Shown here: positions 7,995-16,880 of the stretch, piece by piece
Layout: every line of letters starts with the position of its first letter
Position numbering within the stretch: the first letter of the stretch is position 1
NCBI GenBank assembly: GCA_005788145.1
Contig: SXYY01000127.1
Location: forward strand, 1 to 45,654
Reading direction: 5' to 3'
Source of the DNA: Bacteroidota bacterium
GTDB lineage: Bacteria; Bacteroidota; Bacteroidia; NS11-12g; UBA955
DNA: 45,654 nucleotides
Program-made: the position numbers and the translations under genes
The notes under the pieces: model-generated
Database searches by the model: none
What the model saw: the letters and a program-made list of their open reading frames with translations, nothing else
What the model was told of the DNA's origin: nothing

Positions 7995-10049
7995 ATGAAA
8001 CGCCTTCTCATTTTTGTCGCTTCGGCCCTCCTATTCCCATGCATTCAGGCACAAACAGGCCCTTCGGTTGATATCATCCGCAACCATAAAACTGCACTGT
8101 CGCACATTTTCGATCCCTCGACGTCGCCCGATGCTTTTTTGCTACCCATCGACAAAGCCGGAGAAATGCCCATGCCCACTGGCATCAACGAATTGTTGCG
8201 CAAACAAGTGGATGCAGCGCGTACGGCAAGACTCAATCAGAAGAACCTTGAAAATCGCGGAATCATCAATGACAAAGCCACACCAGGCGATGCCATCACC
8301 ACACTTTCACAACGCGGCACGGATGTACCTCCGGGCGCAGGTACACCCAACGACAACCACATCGCGGTGGGAAACGACGGTAAAATAGTGAGTGTGATGA
8401 ACACAGTGATTCGCGTTCACAATGATACCGGCAAAGTCATCAAAGCCTTTACGCTGGAGAACTTTGCCCTGAACCCAAACATCAAAAAAGATCCCATCCC
8501 CACACTCAATCGCACATACGATCCAAGGGTGGTTTACGACCCATACACCGATCGCTACATCGTATTGTACATGCATGGCACAACCGACAAGACCAGTTTT
8601 ATTGTCGTGGGATTTTCCAGCAGCAATGACCCAACCAAACCGTGGTACGTTTACAAGGTCCCTGGCACGCCCATCCAAGACAGTGTTTGGAGCGATTATC
8701 CCATCGTGAGTCAAACCAAAGAAGACCTCTTTTTCACCGTGACCCTTTTGCACAATGGCAGTTCTTGGGAAGAGGGATTCGTGGAGGCGGTGATTTGGCA
8801 ATTGAACAAGGACGACGGCTACCGTGGCGATACCTTGAACAAGAATTTCTTTCACAACATCAAATACGACGGCGTTTCCATCTGGAGTATTTGCGCCATT
8901 CAGAACGGACCGATGCCTGGTGGGGTCGATAACTACTTCCTCAGTGTGCGTCCTTATGCCCAACAGAACGACACGGTTTTCGTTCACCGAATCACCAACA
9001 CATTGCGAAGCGGACAGGCGAATTACGAATTGGGGGTATTCAAGAGTCCGATCAAATACGGCTTCCCAGCCAGCGCTCTCGTTCCAGACACAGCGTTCCG
9101 ATTGCGCACGAACGATGCCCGCGTTCTGAGTGGAGTTCGAATGGGATCGCAATTGCATTACTTTCAAAACTGCATGAATTTCAACACCATGCAGGCGCAC
9201 ATCATGCATGGAAGCATTTATAATTTGACCCTCCCCAGTGGGAAGATGGCCCCGTTTAGCACACCGATCAAAACAGGCAAAGTGGGAATGCACGCAACGG
9301 CACCAAAAAAATGGAACGAGGGCGGTGCTTCATTAAAGGCCCACTTGTACACGAATGACAGTTTGGACTTCGGTTACCCTGCTGTGGCTGCTGCGGGGAT
9401 GGAACCCAACAGCGAAAGTGACCCATTGGACCCCTCCATGCTGGTTACTTCGGTATTTTCGGGACGAAAATATTTTCCAGGCACTGGCGCCTTTTACATC
9501 AATCGGTACGGTGAGCACAGCGATTACCAGATTCTGAAAAAAGGCCAATCTATCATCAATTACACCTTCATCAAACCGGCGGAACAACGCTGGGGCGATT
9601 ACGAGGGGGTCCAGGCCAAATTCAACGAAAAAGGCGTATTTTATTTGGTCGGCTCATGGGGTAAAACCAACAGCATGTTTGCCTACGTTGCACGTGTAAA
9701 ATTGAAGGACACGGTCTACGACAATCCCATTGCGGAAGTGCGGGTATTCCCTGTTCCAACCACGGAAAATTTGCAAGTGGAGATTCAAAATGGCTCCGCC
9801 GCCAGCATCAAAGGACAGATTTATGCCATGGATGGGAAATTGATCTCTGCAAAATCACCAAGCGCCAATCAAATATTGGCCATCCCTGGCGATGAAAGTT
9901 TCAGCCTATCGATTGAGCCCGGTACCCACCGCTATGCGCTGCATACCTTGGGCTTACCCAAAGGCGTATACATCTTGCGTTTGCAATTAACAGCCGGTAC
10001 TTGGAGTGCAGCAACCGATACGCAAACATTCAAATTCATCGTACAATAA
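7995..10049 (+). CDS. Large secreted protein with a T9SS-type C-terminal tail
   Basis: I chose the ATG at 7995, which gives a clean signal peptide (MKRLLIFVASALLFPCIQAQ) and 684 residues. The N-terminal and middle parts (VPPGAGTPNDNHIAVG, YDPRVVYDPYTDRYIVLYM, SDYPIVSQTKEDLFF) look like a repetitive beta-propeller-type secreted domain, without catalytic motifs that I recognise. The last 100 residues (VRVFPVPTTENLQVEI, then GVYILRLQL and TFKFIVQ) match a type A type IX secretion sorting domain. The protein is therefore probably exported across the outer membrane. The function is unknown. It ends seven bases before truB. Confidence 0.72.
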   Translation: MKRLLIFVASALLFPCIQAQTGPSVDIIRNHKTALSHIFDPSTSPDAFLLPIDKAGEMPMPTGINELLRKQVDAARTARLNQKNLENRGIINDKATPGDAITTLSQRGTDVPPGAGTPNDNHIAVGNDGKIVSVMNTVIRVHNDTGKVIKAFTLENFALNPNIKKDPIPTLNRTYDPRVVYDPYTDRYIVLYMHGTTDKTSFIVVGFSSSNDPTKPWYVYKVPGTPIQDSVWSDYPIVSQTKEDLFFTVTLLHNGSSWEEGFVEAVIWQLNKDDGYRGDTLNKNFFHNIKYDGVSIWSICAIQNGPMPGGVDNYFLSVRPYAQQNDTVFVHRITNTLRSGQANYELGVFKSPIKYGFPASALVPDTAFRLRTNDARVLSGVRMGSQLHYFQNCMNFNTMQAHIMHGSIYNLTLPSGKMAPFSTPIKTGKVGMHATAPKKWNEGGASLKAHLYTNDSLDFGYPAVAAAGMEPNSESDPLDPSMLVTSVFSGRKYFPGTGAFYINRYGEHSDYQILKKGQSIINYTFIKPAEQRWGDYEGVQAKFNEKGVFYLVGSWGKTNSMFAYVARVKLKDTVYDNPIAEVRVFPVPTTENLQVEIQNGSAASIKGQIYAMDGKLISAKSPSANQILAIPGDESFSLSIEPGTHRYALHTLGLPKGVYILRLQLTAGTWSAATDTQTFKFIVQ

Positions 10050-10056
10050 ACCACCC

Positions 10057-10764
10057 ATGCAGGAAAACCCAAACCCCAATGCCCGTCCCAAAGGCGAGAT
10101 TCTCTTGATCAACAAACCTTACGGATGGTCGTCATTTCAGGCGGTTAAAAAGGTGAGATACATTACCCGGGCTAAAAAGGTTGGACATGCGGGCACATTG
10201 GATCCATTGGCTAGCGGATTGCTGATCATATGCACCGAACAGCAAACCAAAGGGATTCAGGTCATTCAGGATGCGGAAAAGGAGTACGAAGGAACAATCA
10301 CATTGGGGGCAACCACACCCAGTTACGACATGGAAACGGAGCCCAACGCCCACTTCCCCACCGAACACATTACCCAAGATCTCATATACGCCACCACAAA
10401 ACAATTTTTGGGTGAAATTTCCCAAATCCCACCTTTGTTTTCAGCCATCAAAGTCGATGGAAAACGAGCCTACACATTGGCGAGACAGGGCGATGCCACG
10501 ATACTCAAATCGCGTAACATCACCCTTTATGAATTTGAAATTACCCGCATCGAAATGCCAGAAGTTGACTTCAGGGTGCGATGCAGCAAGGGCACATACA
10601 TCCGTTCTTTGGCCTATGATTTTGGAAAAGCCTTGAACTCGGGCGGTTATCTGTCGCGGTTGGTTCGCACCAAAATTGGCGAACACCACCTCGAGAATGC
10701 AGTACTGCCCAACGATTTTGAATTGTTATGGAAAGCAAAAAATCCAAAGCCCGACGGCGTTTAA
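10057..10764 (+). CDS. truB: tRNA pseudouridine(55) synthase
   Basis: The 235-residue protein begins at ATG 10057, just after the preceding stop; upstream in-frame starts lie inside the preceding gene and were rejected. It carries the TruB catalytic motif HAGTLDPLASG with the nucleophile Asp49, the KEYEGTITLG strand, the SAIKVDGKRAYTLAR segment and SKGTYIRSLAYDFG. TruB converts U55 to pseudouridine in the T-loop of tRNA. Length is at the short end of the family, because the C-terminal PUA-like domain found in some bacteria is missing, as is usual in this phylum. Confidence 0.95.
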   Translation: MQENPNPNARPKGEILLINKPYGWSSFQAVKKVRYITRAKKVGHAGTLDPLASGLLIICTEQQTKGIQVIQDAEKEYEGTITLGATTPSYDMETEPNAHFPTEHITQDLIYATTKQFLGEISQIPPLFSAIKVDGKRAYTLARQGDATILKSRNITLYEFEITRIEMPEVDFRVRCSKGTYIRSLAYDFGKALNSGGYLSRLVRTKIGEHHLENAVLPNDFELLWKAKNPKPDGV

Positions 10765-10796
10765 CCAAGACCTAAAAAATTTGGGCCGATTTTTGC

Positions 10797-10804
10797 TACC
10801 TTTG
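10797..10804 (+). promoter_or_regulatory. Bacteroidota -7 element (TACCTTTG) before the thioredoxin-like lipoprotein gene
   Basis: TACCTTTG fits TAnnTTTG and ends six bases before the ATG at 10811. A TTG lies 13 bases upstream, which is closer than the usual 17-23. If this promoter is used, the transcript would begin at or next to the start codon. Confidence 0.4.
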
Positions 10805-10810
10805 GAAAAC

Positions 10811-12028
10811 ATGCGCACGATGAAAAGCACTCTACGCTCAATGGGACTTTTGGTCCTCTCTTTGGTATTGGTTCAATGTTCCGATTTGAACGCTGAAAAG
10901 GTTAAAAAAGATGTAAATACTTGGTTCACAGACCTAATCACACCCCGTTCCTCTTCACTTGAATTGGCAAACGAAGGGTTTACAGTCAAAGGCAACCTGA
11001 AAAACAAACCCAACCACAAATTGGCTTTGTATGAAATGACACCGGAGAATCTCATTTTCATCGACAGTGTATTAACCGATAAAAAAGGCGATTTTACACT
11101 CAAGGGCAGCACCAAGGAACTTATTTTCTGCGCCTTGGCCGTCAGCGAAAAACAGATGATTTATTTGGCGCTTGACAACAGCACCGAAATAAACGTCATG
11201 GCTGATGCTACCGTGAGCAGTTTGAGTTATTCATTGTCGGGCAAAAACATTGAAGAAAGTGTTGCTTTGAAAGATCTGCTCAAATTGAATGAGGGCTATA
11301 TCAACAAGATCAAATCATTGGAAACGGAAGCAAGCAGTTTGAATCCGAACACCGATGCTGGATTCCAAAGAATGTCTCAGTTGCAAAACGACTACTATGC
11401 AACCATGACTGCGCGAAATGCGGACATTCTAAAATTCGCCCAATCAAAAACCGCCAGCTTTATTCCTTTCTTTATTCTGCAGTTCAATGTGGTTCAAGAG
11501 CCCACCATTGAATTATTGACGGTGGCAAAAGACGCGGCAACCAAAGCCAACCCCAACAGCAAATACACAGAGGCCATCATACAGCGATTCAACGAGGAGG
11601 CACGCTTGATGATTGGGGGTATGGCACCTGAAATCAACTTGGCACAGCCCGAGGGTGGCAACCTGGCATTGAGTTCGTTCAGGGGCAAATATGTACTGAT
11701 CGATTTCTGGGCTAGTTGGTGCGGTCCCTGCAGAAAAGAAAATCCCAATAACGTGATTATGTACAACAAGTACAAAGACAAAGGATTTGAGATTTACGCG
11801 GTTTCATTGGACCAAGATCCCCTGCGCTGGAAAAAGGCGATTGAAACAGATGGCTTGACATGGAAACATGTGAGCGATTTGAAAGGCTGGAGCAGTTCGG
11901 CTGGACAGACCTATAACATCAAAAGCATACCTGCAACCGTTTTGTTGGATCCTGCTGGCAAAATTATCGCCAAGGGTTTGCGTGGCGAAGAACTCGATGC
12001 AAAGCTTGCCGAAATCTTTAAACAATAA
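10811..12028 (+). CDS. DUF4369-thioredoxin (TlpA-like) lipoprotein
   Basis: I chose ATG 10811 (10820 is equally possible). Either gives a lipoprotein signal ending LVLSLVLVQC, with the lipid-modified cysteine in VQC|SD. About 405 residues follow. A DUF4369-like beta domain (FTVKGNLKNKPNHKLALYEM) precedes a helical region and a C-terminal thioredoxin fold with WASWCGPC, a CxxC active site typical of TlpA/ResA-type thiol reductases. A cis-proline is seen in IKSIPATVLLD. The protein should act in the periplasm, anchored to a membrane, in disulfide reduction or stress defence. Neighbours give no more specific role. Confidence 0.88.
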   Translation: MRTMKSTLRSMGLLVLSLVLVQCSDLNAEKVKKDVNTWFTDLITPRSSSLELANEGFTVKGNLKNKPNHKLALYEMTPENLIFIDSVLTDKKGDFTLKGSTKELIFCALAVSEKQMIYLALDNSTEINVMADATVSSLSYSLSGKNIEESVALKDLLKLNEGYINKIKSLETEASSLNPNTDAGFQRMSQLQNDYYATMTARNADILKFAQSKTASFIPFFILQFNVVQEPTIELLTVAKDAATKANPNSKYTEAIIQRFNEEARLMIGGMAPEINLAQPEGGNLALSSFRGKYVLIDFWASWCGPCRKENPNNVIMYNKYKDKGFEIYAVSLDQDPLRWKKAIETDGLTWKHVSDLKGWSSSAGQTYNIKSIPATVLLDPAGKIIAKGLRGEELDAKLAEIFKQ

Positions 12029-12050
12029 AACGCTATCGCCCAACCTTATA

Positions 12051-12083
12051 TTAGGGTTTAGTTAATAGAAACTTAATACAAAG
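12051..12083 (+). promoter_or_regulatory. Three tandem 11-base repeats upstream of the response regulator gene
   Basis: Units beginning TTAGGG (12051), TTAATA (12062) and TTAATA (12073) recur at exactly 11 bases, about 40-70 bases before the start codon at 12125. Tandem half-sites at 11-base spacing are the usual binding geometry of OmpR/PhoB-family regulators, so autoregulation is plausible. The sequence is AT-rich, and the match could be chance. Confidence 0.35.
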
Positions 12084-12124
12084 CGAGGTGATAATTAACA
12101 TCAAATCAATTCCTTTGTAACACA

Positions 12125-12811
12125 ATGATTAAAGGAATGCCTAAAGTTTTAGTAGTTGATGATGAGCAAGATATTCTCGAACTCATTCGGCATTCGTTGG
12201 CAAAAGAGGGGTTCGAAGTTCACGTTGCAGCCAACGGCGCACAAGCCCTCGAACAAGCCCGAAAAGTGAAGCCCGAAATCATCATTATGGATGTCATGAT
12301 GCCTGTGATGGATGGTATGGAAGCCTGCCGACAGCTCAAAGACAACCCAGAAACCAAAAACATCCCTGTCATCTTCCTCACCGCACGTTCAGAGGAATTT
12401 GCTGAATTGGCTGGATTTGAAGCCGGCGCTGATGATTACATTGCGAAACCCGTTAGAAACCGCGTTTTGTTGAGTCGGGTGAAAGCCATTTTGCGCCGCG
12501 GCAATGCCATACAAACACCAGAACCAGAGAAATACGATTTCGGCACCATCAAAATCGACCGGGAACGTTTCGTGGTCGAATACAACGAAAAGGCATTGCA
12601 ATTACCCCGGAAAGAATTTGAATTGTTGGCCTTCTTGGCTTCTCGCCCAAGCAGAGTATTCAGTCGTGACGAAATCCTCGAGAATGTATGGGGCAACGAG
12701 GTATTGGTTGTGGATCGCACGATCGATGTACACGTTCGCAAGATTCGCGAAAAACTCGACGACAAATTCATTTACACCGTCAAAGGTGTTGGCTACAAAT
12801 TCGAGCCTTAA
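12125..12811 (+). CDS. OmpR/PhoB-family response regulator (orphan)
   Basis: The 228-residue protein has a receiver domain (residues about 6-122), with acidic pocket D12-D13, phosphoacceptor D56 in IIIMDVMMPVMDG, the switch threonine in FLTARS and the lysine in YIAKP. A winged-helix DNA-binding domain (about 135-228) follows, ending TIDVHVRKIREKLDDKF and GVGYKF. It is a typical two-component transcription factor. Its closest look-alikes in the phylum are PhoB-like or RprY-like regulators. No histidine kinase gene is adjacent, which is unusual for a PhoB. It ends with a four-base tail-to-tail overlap with pabB. Tandem 11-base repeats precede it. Confidence 0.9.
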   Translation: MIKGMPKVLVVDDEQDILELIRHSLAKEGFEVHVAANGAQALEQARKVKPEIIIMDVMMPVMDGMEACRQLKDNPETKNIPVIFLTARSEEFAELAGFEAGADDYIAKPVRNRVLLSRVKAILRRGNAIQTPEPEKYDFGTIKIDRERFVVEYNEKALQLPRKEFELLAFLASRPSRVFSRDEILENVWGNEVLVVDRTIDVHVRKIREKLDDKFIYTVKGVGYKFEP

Positions 12812-14085
12812 CCAAAAATCGAAAGCACTGTTGCTGCTTTATCCAGACATTCCTGGTATTCTTCTGTTGCGTTGCTATCAATGGTGATGGCCCCACCCAC
12901 CGCATAAGAGAGTCTTTTTTGGGATGCATCGTACAACAAGGACCGGATAACCACGTTCATATCCATTGTCCCTTGCATCACATAGCCCACACTGCCCGAA
13001 TACAATCCACGGCAAAAGTTCTCCAATTGTTCGGTGTGTTGCATCACAGCAATTTTCGGCGCACCCGTCATACTGCCCATTGGAAACGTGGCGTGCACCA
13101 CTTCCTTCAATCCAACCCCCAATTCTGGCTTACCCGAAACCGTGGAAATCATCTGATGGACATGAGAATAGGTGTACACTTCACACAATTCGGGCACCTT
13201 CACTGAACCCGGCTCACAAACCCTCGACAAATCATTGCGCACCAAATCAACGATCATGATGTTTTCTGCGCGATCTTTTTCCGAATGCTTCAATGACACT
13301 GCCTCCTGAGTATCCAATTGCGCCTGCGCTAACGCCCCAGTTTTCTGTCGCTTCCGGGTGCCCTTAATGGGTTGCGAAATCAAGTGGCTGTTGCGGAGCG
13401 ACATATATCTTTCCGGACTGGCACACAGCAAATATTGATCAACGTCCTTGACGAAACACGCAAAGGGCGCGGGTGATTTTTTGTTCAAGGCAGCAAAAGT
13501 TTGATACGGATCAATTGCGGCTTGGGCAGAAAAAGCAATGCAATGATTCATCTCGTAAAAATCACCTTCTCGGATGTGGTTTTGAATTTGGGCGATGTGC
13601 TCCAAGTAGGCTTCTCGCTGGGTATGGGCATGCCACTGAAGATGCGGCAACGCTACCCCTTCCGCAAGCTCTGTAGTGGTTGATCCAGGTCCATGGCCTT
13701 TGTCCTGATTGTGCAGCATGGTTTCCCAAAACGACAAACCACGACCATTCCCATGCAACACACCATCTCGATCGAGTCCTATCCATGTTTGGGGCTGCAC
13801 AAACTTGATCAGTGAAAACTTCGATAGCGCATCGTGTCGACTTTGCAACATGGGTTCAATGGCGTTTTTATAGTCGTAGGATATGTAGCCAAACCACGGG
13901 GTATCCGACATCCAATCCACCTCGGAAAGTTCATGGGTTGACGCAGCGATACCATAGCCCACCAAATACTGCCAACGTCCGTGAGGATCACTAAAGTCGT
14001 TACTCAAACAGATACATGAAAATGCCTCATTTCGGGCTTTTTCAAGCAAACATCTTAGTATGTATGTACTTGTATCCTTTTGCAT
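12808..14085 (-). CDS. pabB: Aminodeoxychorismate synthase component I
   Basis: This 425-residue chorismate-binding enzyme carries the signature QPIKGTRKR; the lysine of PIKGT is the catalytic residue that separates PabB from anthranilate synthase (usually PIAGT or PIRGT). Other conserved blocks are EKDRAENIMIVDLVRNDLSR, FPMGSMTGAPKI and YSGSVGYV. It makes 4-amino-4-deoxychorismate for folate synthesis, with ammonia from a PabA partner not seen here. The N-terminal subdomain (DTPWFGYISYDYKN) is intact. It starts 12 bases after uvrC on the same strand, so the two are probably cotranscribed. Confidence 0.88.
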   Translation of the reverse strand: MQKDTSTYILRCLLEKARNEAFSCICLSNDFSDPHGRWQYLVGYGIAASTHELSEVDWMSDTPWFGYISYDYKNAIEPMLQSRHDALSKFSLIKFVQPQTWIGLDRDGVLHGNGRGLSFWETMLHNQDKGHGPGSTTTELAEGVALPHLQWHAHTQREAYLEHIAQIQNHIREGDFYEMNHCIAFSAQAAIDPYQTFAALNKKSPAPFACFVKDVDQYLLCASPERYMSLRNSHLISQPIKGTRKRQKTGALAQAQLDTQEAVSLKHSEKDRAENIMIVDLVRNDLSRVCEPGSVKVPELCEVYTYSHVHQMISTVSGKPELGVGLKEVVHATFPMGSMTGAPKIAVMQHTEQLENFCRGLYSGSVGYVMQGTMDMNVVIRSLLYDASQKRLSYAVGGAITIDSNATEEYQECLDKAATVLSIFG

Positions 14086-14097
14086 ATCAACAACCTA

Positions 14098-15927
14098 TCA
14101 CAAAACCACTGTTTCATCACTGTCTGAGACGATTCCTTGATAAAAATCCACAATCACCTTGGCTTTCGCACGACCAACCACCCCCGCGAGGGTGTCGACA
14201 CTGGCTTCTTTGACCCGAGTAACACTCTTAAAATGCTTGAGCAAGGCACGTGCGGTTTCCTCCCCTACGCCGGGTACTTCTGTGAGGGCCGTTCTTAGTG
14301 TTCCTTTATCGCGACGGCTCCTATGGTGCGTAATCCCAAAACGGTGGGCTTCATCGCGCATGTGCTGAATCACCTTCAGGGTTTCCGATTTCTTATCGAT
14401 GTACATCGGCAAGGGATCTCCGGGGTAATAAATTTCTTCCAATCGCTTGGCGATACCCACCACAGCCAATTTCCCGTACACGCCAATGGCTTTGAGTGCT
14501 TCCACGGCGGCGCTCAGCTGTCCTTTACCACCATCAACCACAATCAATTGCGGCAGCGGCTTCTGCTCCTCCAATAATCGGGTATACCTTCTGGTGAGGG
14601 CTTCTTTCATGGTGGCGAAATCATCGGGGCCTTCCACAGTGCGCACATTAAAATGTCGGTACTCGTTTTTGGCCGGTTTGCCATTTTTAAACACCACGCA
14701 TGCACTCACCGGATAAGTTCCTTGAAAATTGGAGTTATCAAAACACTCGATGTGTTTGGGCATTTCGCTCAAACGAAGATCTTTCTTCATTTGCTCCATC
14801 AACCGGTCGACCCGAAGCTCGGGATTGAGTTTTTCGTACTGCGATAGTTTCTCTTGTTTGTAAAGGAGGGTATTCTTCATACTCAACTCAAGCAACCGTC
14901 TTTTATCGCCCAGTTTGGGTACCGTGATTCCCACGCCATCGAGTTCCAAATCCAGGGGCTGACTCAGGACAATTTCTTTGCAATTATCACCGTACTGGGC
15001 GCGCATCTCAGCCACAGCGGCTTCTAGGAGTTCGGCGTCTGACTCATCCAATTTCTTGCGAATTTCTACGTTCCTACTCACCACAATCAACCCTTGGCTT
15101 ACGCGTAAAAAGTTCACGAAGGCAACCTTTTCGGTGCTGCTGATGCTGAATACTTCAAGGTCGCCAAGGGTGGTGCTAACCACGGTGCTTTTCGATTGGT
15201 ATCGCTCTAGGGAATCCAATTTCTCTTTGTAGTCTTGGGCCTCTTCAAAAAGCAAATCATTGGCCGCGCGCAACATCATGCCTTTGAGGTGCTGCTTTAC
15301 TTCGCCCAGGTGTCCGCGCAGCAAATATTTGATGTGGGCGATGTCTTCGTTGTAAGCGGATTCGGATTGATAGCCTTCACAGGGTCCTTTGCAATTGCCC
15401 AGTTGGTATTCCATGCAAATTTTGTGTTTGCCGGCGGCTACGCTCGCCGGCGACATTACCAAATTGCAATTGCGGGTGGGGTATAATTTCTTCACCAAAT
15501 CAAGCACTGTGTGCATGACTTTGACGTTGGCGTATGGACCGAAATACTCGGAGCCGTCGCGCACCGGATTCCGGGTAGGAAATACCTTGGGAAAGCGCTC
15601 GGCCGTAACCCGAATATACGGATAGGTTTTATCGTCTTTGAGGGAGATGTTGTACCGCGGCTGAAACTCCTTGATCAAACTGTTTTCCAGGAGCAAAGCA
15701 TCCATCTCGGTATCCACCACCGTGAATTCGATTCGCTGAATTTTGCTAACGAGGATGGCCGTTTTACGGTTTTCGTGGTGCTGTTTTGAAAAGTAACTGC
15801 TGACCCGTTTTTTTAAGTCTTTGGCTTTACCCACATAAATAATGACATCTTCGGCATCAAAGTATTTGTATACTCCAGGTTTGTGCGGAAGCGTCTTCAA
15901 TACATCGGTAAGATGTGTGGGCTGCAT
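14098..15927 (-). CDS. uvrC: Excinuclease ABC subunit C
   Basis: The 609-residue protein is a full-length UvrC, which makes both incisions in nucleotide excision repair. It has the N-terminal GIY-YIG nuclease (PGVYKYFDAEDVIIYVGKAK), a cysteine-bearing linker (CMEYQLGNCKGPCEGYQ), a UvrB-binding UVR-like region, the RNase H-like C-terminal nuclease with IVVDGGKGQLSAA, and a helix-hairpin-helix end (VPGVGEETARALLKHF). A TAATTTTG box ends four bases before the ATG. It is transcribed with pabB downstream. Confidence 0.97.
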   Translation of the reverse strand: MQPTHLTDVLKTLPHKPGVYKYFDAEDVIIYVGKAKDLKKRVSSYFSKQHHENRKTAILVSKIQRIEFTVVDTEMDALLLENSLIKEFQPRYNISLKDDKTYPYIRVTAERFPKVFPTRNPVRDGSEYFGPYANVKVMHTVLDLVKKLYPTRNCNLVMSPASVAAGKHKICMEYQLGNCKGPCEGYQSESAYNEDIAHIKYLLRGHLGEVKQHLKGMMLRAANDLLFEEAQDYKEKLDSLERYQSKSTVVSTTLGDLEVFSISSTEKVAFVNFLRVSQGLIVVSRNVEIRKKLDESDAELLEAAVAEMRAQYGDNCKEIVLSQPLDLELDGVGITVPKLGDKRRLLELSMKNTLLYKQEKLSQYEKLNPELRVDRLMEQMKKDLRLSEMPKHIECFDNSNFQGTYPVSACVVFKNGKPAKNEYRHFNVRTVEGPDDFATMKEALTRRYTRLLEEQKPLPQLIVVDGGKGQLSAAVEALKAIGVYGKLAVVGIAKRLEEIYYPGDPLPMYIDKKSETLKVIQHMRDEAHRFGITHHRSRRDKGTLRTALTEVPGVGEETARALLKHFKSVTRVKEASVDTLAGVVGRAKAKVIVDFYQGIVSDSDETVVL

Positions 15928-15931
15928 ACAA

Positions 15932-15939
15932 CAAAATTA
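15932..15939 (-). promoter_or_regulatory. Bacteroidota -7 element (TAATTTTG) before uvrC
   Basis: TAATTTTG on the minus strand ends four bases from the uvrC ATG. With the transcription start normally a few bases after this box, the message would be leaderless or nearly so. Confidence 0.4.
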
Positions 15940-15954
15940 AGGGGGAATGGCCAA

Positions 15955-16803
15955 TCAAAGGTGACCAATTTCCACATGTTGGGCATGAATGGTTTCGCCA
16001 AAAAAGAGCGATGCTTGAATCTCAAAGGTTTGGGCGTCATCGGTGGTGACAAATTTCCGGGAACCGGCGCGCCGAAGGCGCGCCTCCATCTCGGGATGAC
16101 GACCCAAATAATCCACCAAACGCTCCGCTACCAATCCCCCCTGTGAAATCAATTTCACCCCCTTGGGCAAAAACTTCTCAATCGTCTCCCTCAACAAAGG
16201 ATAATGCGTACATGCCAATAACAATGTATCAATCCTTCCGTTGCGCGAAAAAATCCGATCCAAATGCTGCTTTACAAAATAATCAGCCCCCTCTCCCGTG
16301 CGCTGGTTGTGCTCAACCAAATAGACCCACATCGGACAGGCCTCCTGCTCCACCACCACCTCCGGGAAAAACTTTGCAATCTCTATCGGGTAAGACCCCG
16401 ACCTCACCGTTCCCTCCGTACCCATCACCCCAACAACACCCGTTTCCGTGATGCTGCCAATTTGCTCGGTGGTAGGACGAATCACCCCCAATAACCGCTT
16501 GTGGTCGCCACGCTTGGGCAAATCAACCTGCTGAATTTGTCGCAATGCCTTCGCCGATGCCGTATTGCATGCCAAAATCACCAAATCACAACCCGAATCG
16601 AACAACCAGTTCACACACTCCAACGTATATTGATACACCGTTTCAAAAGAGCGATTGCCGTATGGCGCCCGCGCATTGTCGCCCAAATACAAATAATCGT
16701 ATTGAGGCAATACTTCCACAATACTCCGCATCACGGTTAATCCACCATAACCCGAATCAAAAATTCCGATTTTGCCTGCTGCTGAGCTGTTCCCTGTTGT
16801 CAA
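15955..16803 (-). CDS. murI: Glutamate racemase
   Basis: The enzyme interconverts L- and D-glutamate for peptidoglycan. The core motifs are KIGIFDSGYGGLTV (catalytic Asp region), the first cysteine in LACNTASA and the second in LLACTHYPLL. I place the start at TTG 16803, giving 282 residues, the normal MurI size. The reading frame stays open further upstream, but that extension (a Cys/His-rich stretch) crosses an intrinsic terminator at 16834-16859 and runs into ompH, so it is unlikely to be translated. The exact start is uncertain. A GGCGCGCC-GAA-GGCGCGCC inverted repeat lies within the coding region at 16066-16084. Confidence 0.9.
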   Translation of the reverse strand: MTTGNSSAAGKIGIFDSGYGGLTVMRSIVEVLPQYDYLYLGDNARAPYGNRSFETVYQYTLECVNWLFDSGCDLVILACNTASAKALRQIQQVDLPKRGDHKRLLGVIRPTTEQIGSITETGVVGVMGTEGTVRSGSYPIEIAKFFPEVVVEQEACPMWVYLVEHNQRTGEGADYFVKQHLDRIFSRNGRIDTLLLACTHYPLLRETIEKFLPKGVKLISQGGLVAERLVDYLGRHPEMEARLRRAGSRKFVTTDDAQTFEIQASLFFGETIHAQHVEIGHL

Positions 16804-16827
16804 TGCTTTGTTCCGAATTGCGGGTAA

Positions 16828-16859
16828 AAGAAAAGGACTGCTGTGTTCACAGCAGTCCT
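16828..16859 (-). terminator. Intrinsic terminator after the ompH genes
   Basis: On the minus strand, a perfect 12-base stem (AGGACTGCTGTG and its complement) with a two-base centre is followed by a TTTTCTTTT run. It lies 21 bases after the stop codon of the second ompH and before murI, so murI needs its own promoter or read-through. Confidence 0.9.
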
Positions 16860-16880
16860 CAAATATAAGGTCTTCGCCAA

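Noticed and set aside
8307..9293. 328-codon open frame on the minus strand
   Set aside because: It lies wholly antisense to the secreted-protein gene, shows no family resemblance and has the composition of a codon shadow.
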